A DNA stretch of 64,000 bases from Ophioceras dolichostomum (Eukaryota; Ascomycota; Sordariomycetes; Magnaporthales; Ophioceraceae): contig PYST01000017.1 in assembly GCA_003049485.1 (NCBI GenBank), positions 124,001 to 188,000 of the forward strand, written 5' to 3'. Below the pieces are notes generated by a model. It did not search any database and was not told the DNA's origin. It saw only the letters and a program-made list of their open reading frames with translations. A program made the position numbers and the translations under genes. Below, piece after piece: positions 1 through 10,083 of this stretch (positions are counted from its first letter, which is position 1; each line of letters begins with the position of its first letter).

Positions 1-3000
1 AATATGCACTCATTCGGGAAGCATGAGAGCGAGATGCGCAGACGCCCTGGCGCAAGTACCGGAATATCTGATATCTACGGTATAGTGTCGGCAAGCAAAC
101 CATTAACACTACTGATGGGCATCGTGATCTGAAGCTAGGCATTAGGGATAGGTAACTTAGGAGGGAGGAAAGCTTGAGCTATGGCTTGCCTCGTGACGTT
201 CTGGCTGGGCCAACCGCGTTCCGTCTCGTTCTGTGCCTCCTCAAATAATAAGCCTGTCATAAGCCGTGAGCTACCTAATTACGACTCGATACAGAGCCAT
301 ACATGGTTCTGGTGAACTACTACTCCTCCTAGAACCCACCCTCGTCGTTACCGCTCACGTAAGTTCGTGCTTATAATAAGGTAGTATAATACATACCCTG
401 TAATATTGCCAAAATACCGTCGATCCGCACAGAAGTACTTGGGTTTGTATGAGAAAAGCAAGGGTTTCTAGGTTCCCAGGGAGAGCCCTTGGTGGCAATA
501 TTACAGGGGGAGTATTGTAGGAAAGTGACTATAGAATTAAGAGACGAATCTACCAGGGCTGCTGCCAGTTTGCCTGGTGTGGACAGCAGGTAGGAGAAAT
601 GTAAGAAGATTTCCACACTCATGTTTTTCTTTTCTTTTTTTGGGGCCGATGCAAAATTAGAGAAAAGCCAACCGTGTGTATTCTAGGTATTTGATGAAAC
701 TATGAAGACCTTTTCTACTTGTGAGAGAAAGGGGAAGAGCAAAGACGAAAAAAAGACGGGAGAAACAAGGACCAGGACTTTTGAGAAAAGCCTATGCTAG
801 CATAGATTCCATCTCATTCGTTATATTTCCGCGGAGATTATCACTGGGTACTCTTTACAATAAGTATCTGCCCAGAGGCGTGTCAGTCGGCTATTCTTAG
901 ACAAAAACAACTGGCCAACTGGGGACCATGTTGTGCGCACGGGTAGATAGTACCTAGATAGTACCTAAGGTAGGCGGGAAATAGCCAAAGGTTTATTCTA
1001 CGAGCTCGGAGGGATGCTGGAGACTGAAAAGGTGTGGCTGGAGTTCAACACTGGTACTCGTACATGCCTTGAAAAGATCAGCGTGCACGGGTAACTTGGG
1101 TAGGTGGTATGGGAAGTATGCTCATAATAGCATATGCAGTATGAGATGTAGAGTATTGAGGAGGAGGAGTCAAAGCAGGGTAGACACAGGCTGTAAGTAC
1201 AGTAGAAGGCGTCTCTGTTACATACTAACTCGAAGGACCCCGCCCCGTTCGGGACAGAGTTACGAAGGCCACCAGCTCGCTTGATTATCCCACACCGCTC
1301 AATACCGGGCTCAACTAAGTACGGTAGAGATGGAGATAGATTTCCTGCCAGATTCTGGTGAAGCCGTACTCTGGAGGACGTCCTCTTAGTGTGGCGTGGA
1401 TGGGAAAGACGAAGAAATCCCGCCACAGCCCTTACTAGCTCGTGGTGCTGGACGGAAAATTCCCTTGTACCATCTTCCGTGTCGTCCTCTGAAGCTTACC
1501 CGGCTGGGTGGGCAGGGCCCGCCTTTCCTGTACGATCGAGTCGTTGATTTTCATAGCTTCTTAGGATGTCAAGATTTGCCCCGGCGCGAAATCTTCAGAG
1601 GCAAGGGATTATTAGATGATATTGTGACCAGACGTCTGAGGAGGATTTTCGGGAGATAGCTGGTGTGATTATAGACGCAAAACGGAAGAGATGTATGTAA
1701 AGTACTAAGACCCTGTGAGTCTGTCGAGCGTCCAACTATCGAAGCTACTAGCTCTAGGCTGCGAGACAGACCGGGGCAGGCTTGTCGTTCTCGCTTGAGC
1801 TCAGAAACCTGACCGGTTCTTGCCCCAAATATCCAGTGATTTTAGCCCATCCAAAGCAACGTATTGAGAGAACCACGTTCAGCCTCTGAGGCAGAGCCGC
1901 TTCATCCGAAGCCCGAGACCGAAACAACTGTAGATGGTCTTTGAAAAGTGCCTTGGGACACTCCTCTCGCTGCATCAGCCAGGCCATTACTGATGCCAGA
2001 GCAGACTTTTGGCTTATGTTTTGGATCTCTCTCTCGTTCGCTCTGTATATAACCAAGAGGAGGCTAACTACTAACCAAGTGCTGCGCTTCAGTCTTGATA
2101 GGGAATTGTGCTACCTCGAATCTCGAGACCGTGTACATTAAACCGTTCACGAGACCTGGTCCGCCTGTTGCATTCTCCAATCTCCAATATCCGTTCAAGA
2201 GAGGAAACGTGGAGGAAATGGCCCTGCATTTAAATGGGCCGACACATGCATTGGTTCATGCTACCTTTCCTACACCCCAATCCATCCTCATTCTGTAGGT
2301 GGCGCGAAAGACTTCGGAAGATACGGTTGTGCGTAAACGACCAGTCCCTGTTTGGTTGGTGGCCGAGACAAAGGGCATCTACTATGCGGCCTGGCGTGCC
2401 ACTTCCGGAAGTCACCTCTACATATGGAGATGTGTAGGCAGCTGGTGCTGTCTAGCCTTGACTTTGGGTCTCTGCTGGATAGTTCGCGCTTCTGATGCCT
2501 TCTCATGTATGGCTGCCGTAACACCCTTGATCTTTGAAGATGAACTGCTGACATTGTGCACTTGTTCTGGACTCGTGCCAGCCGTCAGACTAGTGACACG
2601 ACAGGTATATACCGCAAGGCTTACACTGACTATTCTGGGTATCATCTGCCTGAAGGAGTGGAGGCGGGTGCGCCTGTCTGGAGCCGCCCTGCGGCGAGAC
2701 GTGCATCAAGCGGACACGTCGAGAAAGCTTAGTCAGCATCTCCTGCCTTGCGTTTGGCCTGTAATGCCGCCTGAGCGGATGCGTCAGTAGAGGCATTCCC
2801 ACAATACATTTACCAGCCGAACAATTTGATCGCGTCAGTGATGGTGGGAAGGCTGGCATCACGACTCGACTACAGATGGCAGACGGACTTGAGGCAACGG
2901 CTCGGACAGGTCAGACAGGCGCAAGTGGAAGGTGGGCCCCTGAAAAGGGGCGAGCGCGAGACGCACGATGGCAGCAAGACATCAGGGTCAACAAGGAAGG

Positions 3001-5598
3001 GAAGTCGGATTTTCGTCCAAGAGTTTGGCGCAACTACGACTGGCAAGATGCGAACAACCACAGGTGTCATGATGTGTAGGTGCGTGGCTTCCAAAGTGAT
3101 CCGGATACGCGGTGATTGCCTGCTTCATCGCTCGAGACTCGTGATGGGGCTGAGCTGGTGATCCTAAATCCCGTCATCCACTATCATTATCACCGGGCCT
3201 TGAGAGTTCAAAAAGTTGAAAGCGTGAGTAATGGCATTGGTCGGTGAGTCGCGGGTTGAACCACGGTTTATTTCGAGGCGTGTGTGCAGACGTAAAAGGG
3301 GGTTGGTCCCTCCCACAATGAGGCGGGATGGCGGCGGCCCACGCGAACCAGGCGGCAACAAGGCGTCGAGATTGTGACCACGAAGACGGTAATCCATGTG
3401 CAGGACCGAAGTATTGTGATAATGTGGTGAAATCCTTGGTGAACGGCAAAACCAGGGCTTGTTGAACGCGCGGAGGGCCGGATTGTTCAGAGGCCCGCGA
3501 AAAGGGGTGGCGACCCGATGTGTGAACTGGTTCACACGTCCTGGGGCGAACTGGCGCCGACCGTGACGTGATTGGATTCGCAATGCTTTGACGAGGCTTT
3601 CAGCCTCACACGAGAAGAAGCTTCCAGATAAGAAATGAAAAGCTGCGAAAGTAGACAGTCATATTCGGATGCCTCACGAGAACCGAACGGACTAAAACGG
3701 CTGGCTGCAGGCTGTGGAAATTCTTGAAGTGCGCAGTGCGCATTTGCTCGAGCGCGAGAGCCGGACCAAAAAAACACGGCGCGCGACTCATCGCAACACT
3801 CCATTTGCAAGGTGTTGCCCGCGAAGTTGTATAACCAGACAAAAAATGATGAAAAATGCGACACGAGAGGGGAAAAAGCCGGAGGTAAACAATAATGATT
3901 TTCTATTGAATATGCCTCGTCGAGTGTGTTGGGCAGGAGGGAAGGAAGATAAAAAGCACCTTGTGCGGATAGCTTCAATTCATGATTTGATTCGCATCCT
4001 CGCGAACCACGACAAAATGGAAAATAGGTACTTAGGCCTCGAGACGGCGCAGGACGGGCTTGGCAAGTCACAGGATCTCGAAAATAGCATCAAAAGATAG
4101 CCCGAATTGAGGGCTAGAAGTTGGTGGCGATAGAATACGCGGATGCATGGGTGTTAGAGGGCGATATCGCAGATGCGCCTGTAAGTACCGAATCCCGACC
4201 ATGAGCTCGAAAAAGAAAATGCATGTTAAGCTTCGCTCTCGACGCGACCCTTCCGTCTCGAGCATCATGTCGAGGAAAAACGGGGGCGAAGGCCGGGGGT
4301 TGGGCTGTCAGATGACGGGAGTATAAACCTGGTGACTCAAAATCAGGCAACTGGGCAAGCAAAGCAGAAAATGGTGTGGCAGGAAGCAAACAGGTCGGGC
4401 AAGAAAGGGAAAGAGGGAGAAGAGAGGGAAGGAGTCGAGGGAGAAAAGATGGTCAAGAATCGGGGGGGAACGGTCGAGATCAGAGAGAGAGGCAGAGCTC
4501 CTGCTCCAGCTCGACGGCGGGGATGTGTTGTCCAGAGGTACAAAGTGGATAACATGTGGTTGCCGCCGGCCAATCAGAAAAAAGAGCAACCCGTGCGGGT
4601 ATTTTGGAGGGGGTGGGCATGGGAGGGAAAGAACTAGAGTGGCAGCTTTTTTATTTTCTGGTTCCCCTTTTTAATTCGACACCTGCTGATCCGTGGCCGT
4701 CACCACAGCCCAAAACAGGCTTAGCGGCATGTATGTGAGGGGAAAGCTACCCTTGTTCTCTGTGGCTCTCCCTCGTCGCTCGCTCGCTCTCTCTCTCGGG
4801 CTCACGCACTCCCACGCGAGGGAGGAAGTAGCCATGCAAAAAGAAATGGTTATGTTGCGAGAGTTAAAAAAAAAAGGGAGATAGTTAGAGAGTGCTAGCG
4901 CGAGAAAGGTTGCAAGCGAGAAAAAGCGAAAAACGATCACGTAGAAGAAGCAGGGAGGCATCGACACACCACTTGCAAGAAAGGGAAGCACGACGCGTCT
5001 ATTACCATTCTATCAAAGAAACTACGGAAACTACGGGATCTTGTGTGGCAACAACTATCAAGGACTATCGTGCAGTAGACTAGAGACAACAACCGGAAGG
5101 ATGTGGTGGAGCTACGAATAGACAGCGAACGATTATTAGAATAAGGCTGGTCGAGCAACACGCGGGATCCGGAAAGGGGAGGGGGAGGCAGGCGGCGAGA
5201 ACCTCGCGAGATCGAGAGAGTAGGCGAACTGGTGACCGGGGCGGGGAGCCGAAGCTGGGATGTGTGTGTGGATAGATTCAGAACAAAAGAAGACTCGAAG
5301 GTCTGGTTCTGCCTCGTTAATTTCTGCATGGAGCTTGGGCCACCAGTGCATTGTCTCTTGTAGGCTTCTAGCGTTGTCTTACGACAGTTTTTTCTTGGGA
5401 TGGGATGAGGGAAGAAAAAGGATGAGATGCCGGAGAGGGAGGGAGGTAGTTGTTTTGGTGGGATGGAAGGGAGGGAGAAGGAGGACGGACGAGGTGTGGT
5501 AGGCGGTGGTGGTGGGCGGACAGCGGACGGACGGGGGGTCCTCCCCTCCCCCAAAAGCTGAGAGTGATTCTGCTGATTGTGCCGCGACCCCCGCCGCC
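1..5598. other. Intergenic region, no gene recognised
   Basis: I see no convincing gene in this stretch. The open frames are short, lack family resemblance and do not show the GC-ending codon bias of the real genes nearby. It contains an inverted repeat at 383-520 (listed separately). The part from about 4300 to 5600 is rich in purine and pyrimidine tracts (GA-rich on the plus strand) and probably includes the distal promoter of the histone H1 gene, with a CCAAT pentamer near 4570. Confidence 0.6.
383..520. repeat. Inverted repeat, possible MITE or hairpin
   Basis: The 15-base word CCCTGTAATATTGCC at 396-410 is repeated in exact inverse complement at 494-508. Weaker similarity continues outward on both sides (AGTATAATACATA against the complement of AGTATTGTAGG). 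The arms enclose about 80 bases. Size and symmetry fit a miniature inverted-repeat element or a hairpin-forming transcript. I cannot identify a target-site duplication with certainty. Confidence 0.4.
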
Positions 5599-5607
5599 AT
5601 ATATAAA
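5599..5607 (+). promoter_or_regulatory. TATA box of histone H1
   Basis: ATATATAAA lies about 200 bases before the H1 start codon and is followed by a long CT-rich leader with a CCTT/TCTC texture, as is common in highly expressed fungal genes. Position and sequence fit a core promoter TATA element. Confidence 0.7.
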
Positions 5608-5807
5608 CACGGATGCCCACCTTCGACACCGCGCCCGACCCGACCGACCTGCTCCCCCTTCTGCTTCTCTTCTTTCTCTTCCCAACGCCACGTCCGGAAT
5701 TTCGCTCCAGCAAAATCACACGAAAAGCCCAGTCAAATCAATCAAATTAGGAACTAGAATTTTTTTTTCGTTCTCTCTTCACACTCCACACAACACAAAC
5801 CGACGAA

Positions 5808-7081
5808 ATGCCTCCCAAGAAGACCGAGACCACCAAGGCGGAGGGTGCTGCCGCTCCCAAGCCCAAGTCGTCCAGCTCTCATCCTTCGTACCAGGTTTGT
5901 GCAGCCCCGATCCGGACTTTCTTCATTGTAGATTGAGTACTAACGATCATTAGGACATGATCATCGATGCTATTGTCAACGTAAGGAGCTCCGTTCCTTC
6001 AGTTCCGGCGCATCATGCGTCGTGGACCCTTCGTCGCCTTGGGACCCTGCCTTGCCCGGTCGCAACCTCGCGGCATCGCAACAACCCACGCGGTTTTTTC
6101 TCGCTGCACAGCGCATGTCTACTCTTGATTTTTCAATTAATGCTGACCCGGCAATTTCACTTTGCAGCTCAAGGACCGCACTGGCTCAAGGTAAATATTT
6201 TCTCACCTACTTTTTCGGGTTTGTTGGGTCATGTGGGCTATTCGCCTTGAAGGTCACATGAGGCTTGCATGCATGAAGCCATTCGGAGATTCAGCGAGCA
6301 GAAAGCAGAATTGATTTGCTAACATTGTCTCGTAACAGCCGTCAATCCCTGAAGAAGTATGTCAGGGCCAACAACAAACTGCAGGCCACGGACGCCATGT
6401 TCGACTCGCTCTTCAATAAGGCGTTGAGGAACGGTGTCGATAAGGGTGTATTCGAGCAGCCCAAGGGTACGTTCACTTTTTCGTTAGACCATCTTGTCCT
6501 TGCATCCTCCCAGCAATGGAGAGGCCACTGTCGAGCATGTCGCCGTTGTCGTCAAGCTTGACTCGTTGCTAACTTTCGTCTCTTTGCCTTCATCTACAGG
6601 CGCTTCCGGCGGTACCAAGCTGGCCAAGAAGCCTGCCGTGAAGAAGGCGGTCAAGCCGGCCGCCAAGAAGGACGCCGCCGACAAGCCCAAGAAGGCCGCG
6701 GCGCCCAAGAAGGACGGCGAGAAGGCTACCAAGAAGGCCGCGGCCGCGACCAAGAAGGCCGCGCCCAAGAAGGAGGCCGGCGAGAAGGCCTCGGCCGCCA
6801 AGGAGAAGAAGGAGCCCAAGGAGAAGAAGGCGGCTGCCGCCGCCCCCAAGGCGGAGAAGAAGGCCGCTCCCAAGAAGGCCGCCGCCAAGAAGGACGCCGG
6901 CGACAAGGCCGACAAGCCCGCCGCGCTGAGCAAGACCAAGACCGGCCGCGTCACCAAGCCGGCCGCCGCTGCCGCCAAGCCGGCCAAGAAGGCGGCTGCC
7001 CCCAAGAAGGCGGCCGCTCCTAAGAAGACTCCGGCGAAGAAGGCGGAGGCCGCTGCGCCCGCTGCTGCCGCCGCTGCTTGA
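5808..7081 (+). CDS. hho1: Linker histone H1
   Basis: Binds linker DNA at the nucleosome entry/exit site and compacts chromatin. Five exons: 5808-5894, 5954-5980, 6168-6190, 6339-6466 and 6600-7081, giving 248 residues. The start MPPKKTETTKAEG follows CGACGAA. Residues about 24-100 form the H15 winged-helix globular domain: HPSYQ-DMIIDAIVN, then LKDRTGSSRQSLKKYV, then NNKLQATDAMFDSLFNKALR and GVFEQPKGASGGTKLAKK. The remaining roughly 145 residues are a Lys/Ala/Pro-rich basic tail with many AKKA and PKK repeats. Length matches filamentous-fungal H1. Two internal exons are only 27 and 23 nt, but every junction keeps frame and the joined domain reads like known H1. A CTAAC branch word is visible in the introns (for example near 5940 and 6318). 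Single-copy H1 is usual in ascomycetes. Confidence 0.96.
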
Positions 7082-9973
7082 GTTTGAGTTGGTCCTTGCT
7101 TGTTTTTTGTTCTCGAAGAATCGTCATCCTACCTTACATCAGCGACCTACCTACACCTCTTATCTACCACTTACCTCCTCCCCTCTTATTACCCAATACC
7201 TCACTCCTTCCTCACCATACGCTACGACGACGAACAAAAGCAAACAACACACCAGCACTACACAGCTCGAAAGGGGCTAGTCTAATGTCTCCGCGGGTGT
7301 GGTCCCATCTTCTTCCTTCTCATGTATGATGGTATAGGCGTTATGATGGCATATGGGGTCAAACCTGGGTTTCGGTTATTTTCAGGCTTCCCACCGCCGT
7401 TGCTTTTACGGGAATGCCACTGTGTTTATTCTTTGAGTATCTTCTGCTTTTTTTGCACGGCAATCAGGGATGTTGTGCGCGGTGTGGATGGGAAATAGGG
7501 CTTTTATCTCGCGTGTGTTTTATGGTTTGTGTGAGGGAGACTGGTGTGCGAGCAAATGGAAATTGGGAAGCCCGAAAGTATCACTACCAACGGCTTCTTT
7601 TTTGACTATCTGTTTATCACTGTTACCTTAGTCCCTGCCGGCGCGTCCCGAACAAATACCCAATATTGTGCGAATCCGGCAATTTCCCAGCCTTCGGAAG
7701 GCTTTCCTACTCCATCCTCTGTTCTCTTTTCTCCAGGCTCACTCCCCGACTTCAAAAGAGGGGGAGAGGAGCGAGTTTACCTGAAGGACGGGGAACAGGG
7801 ACACAAGCAACCGGACGGGAGGAAGGGAGACAGTGGTTAGGAATAGCTGGGAGAGGCGCAGCTGGTAGAAGTAAGCGGCGTGGAATTGGAATTGGAATCA
7901 AGAATTATCCGTTGTTTTGATCGTCATCTCTTCCTCTCTGACGATGTAATTACCTATACCAGGGCGCCACACCACCAACCATTGTGCTGTTGCAATGGGT
8001 TATTAAGCGAAGCAAGCAAAAATGTCATTTATATTGGTAGCACACTGCCTCCAGACGCGTCGTTGGCACGCTCTGTTCGCTTGGACAATCTTGGTGGGTA
8101 TGTGGTTTGTTTACATCGCCAGCTTGGCGGATCAGGGGGGAGCACCATGGGTGAGGATAGGGGATATCACGTGCTGATTATGGGCGAAGGTGGAGGGAGG
8201 GGAGGGGGTTTGAGAGCTGGGGAGGTGGGGAGGCGATCAGCCAGGCGTTTTTTGTTTCCTTGGCCAGCCGGTCCTGGCCTCAGCGGCCTGGTGCTGGTGC
8301 AGTGGTGGGATGGTGGCCTTCTTTCCCAAGACCACCCCAACAGCCGTTCGTATGTACATTAGCTACGGTAGTGAAACACGAAGCTTTCCTCTTACGGGCC
8401 AACGCAAAGAAGGTCTTGAAACATCCCGACCGTCAGCGGTAGGAGCTTCTCTATCCAGGGGCAGAGAGGGGTGGTCTGGTCTGCCTCTCGCGGGCTATCC
8501 TCTGTGGTGCCACGTGTTGGGCCGACTGGCTTACTGACTGACGCCCAGATGACGTGCGAGTCCAGTCTTCTTCTGCTGCTGCTGCATTATCCAGTTGTGG
8601 CGCTCTGGAGACTCCAGGCTTTCCAGTTTCCACGGGAGACTAGATAGGGCCGGCTCCCTAAAAGAAGCAGCCGCCGGAGATCTCCTGTGGATCGAACGAT
8701 GATCGAGAAGTGAGGGTCCCTAGACTTGGGTTCCTGGGTGGCTCAGGTGCTAGAGAGAAAGGAATGACCCCACCATTACACAGTAGCTGTCTCCTCACAG
8801 GCTACCTGAAGGCCAGCAGCCAGCCTTCAGGGCCTTCAGGGTTCACAGCCTGTCACAGCCTGCCGCCTGAGAGCCTGCCAAGTCCAAGCCAATATGCCAA
8901 ACTTCCCGACTTATTCGACATGATAATAAGCAAGCAAGCAAGCGATTGTTGTACCGGCTTGTCAGCTGCTAGAACGATTGATCTCATAACCTCCCTCTCG
9001 GCAGGAGACAGACCAGAGAATTATTGTGGTGGGTTGGTGGCCTGTGCGTACGCCAACCGTACCAGCAACTCGCTCACCTCCTAAAAGCCAACTGGAAGGC
9101 CCAATCGTTTGGCCGCCTTGTCTGACAAAGCTCGGTATTGGCTGACCGATTCCTGGTTGAATCGGAAACTTTGGACTCCTCACAACTCAGAGGGGAAGCA
9201 TATTTCGTACACCGCAACGAGCATTGAGTACCTCCTACATACTTGACCGCTGGCGGGAACAGAAGCTTAACCCCCCAGCATTGTCTGTCCTATCTGTATT
9301 CTATTAGAGAGTACCTAGCTAGCATTGTTCTTTTTTTTTTGTCCGTGGTCCTCCGCATCCCACAGCACCTTGATGCACCTTAAACGCACCATTAAGCACG
9401 TCGACGGGTCGGGTGTGCTATGCCCCACTCCTGATAGTGCTGTCCCTCCCGATTAATCCGACGTTTGCGGCTTTATGCTCGCCTGCCCCCCTGCTCTCTC
9501 TGCCTGGCCCCAGGATGATAGTGGGAGTGGCAGAGCCCGGACGACCGACGGATCTGATCTGACAGACGACAAGCGGAAATCCTACGCATGAGAGAGGTGG
9601 TTAGCAGGCCGCGCGACCACCGCTGTGACCTCACGAACGAGAACGAGCGAGCTCCCTCCACGTGGACCAGGAGACTAGGAGACTAGGAGTGCAGCCTAGT
9701 AGTTTCGTTGCGCGGTTTCCCCGGCTTGCCTCCCGCTAAGCCAAGAACATCCTAAGAACATCCCGTCGTACTCAGACGCAAGTGATCGAGTGACGAGGGG
9801 GGAGACAAAGCGTAAGAAAGAGTGAGGGCAGGAGCCGAGAGTCAGAAATCAGCGATAGGAGCGAGCTCCCTGACGATCGACCGAACGACCCGACCGGCCG
9901 GCCCGACAGACGCACCGCCGAAACAACCAACCACAGCCCCTTGGACGCATAGGAACCCATAGGAAGGGGGGCA
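7082..9973. other. Intergenic region between H1 and the proline-rich gene
   Basis: The first few hundred bases are CT-rich and should be the H1 3' untranslated region. The remainder holds only short unconserved frames. A stretch at 8800-8880 has tandem words (CCTTCAGGG twice, CACAGCCTG twice, then GAGCCTGCC). GAGACTAGGAGACTAGGAG at about 9670 is another small tandem. The last few hundred bases probably carry the promoter and leader of the next gene. Confidence 0.6.
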
Positions 9974-10009
9974 ATGGCTCGCGCCGCATCAACGACTGTC
10001 CTACCTTGA
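9974..10009 (+). promoter_or_regulatory. Upstream ORF in the leader of the proline-rich gene
   Basis: ATG in the context GCAATGG opens an 11-codon frame (MARAASTTVLP, stop TGA) that ends 74 bases before the main start codon. G at -3 and G at +4 make it a good initiation context. If transcription starts upstream of 9974 and no intron removes it, ribosomes would meet this frame first, so it could lower translation of the main protein. The transcription start is not visible from sequence. Confidence 0.4.
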
Positions 10010-10083
10010 AGCCTACCGGTACCACGACAGTCAATTCCTGCAGCTGCTTCAAAGCCCCCGAAAACGCAGCTGCCCAAGCCACA

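Noticed and set aside
3532..4071. 179-codon minus-strand frame in the left intergenic region
   Set aside because: It is low-bias and unconserved, with overlapping frames on the other strand.
6484..7005. 173-codon minus-strand frame with long Ala/Leu/Phe runs, looking like a membrane protein
   Set aside because: It is the complement of the AAG-rich H1 tail, and the hydrophobic look is a by-product of Lys codons on the other strand.
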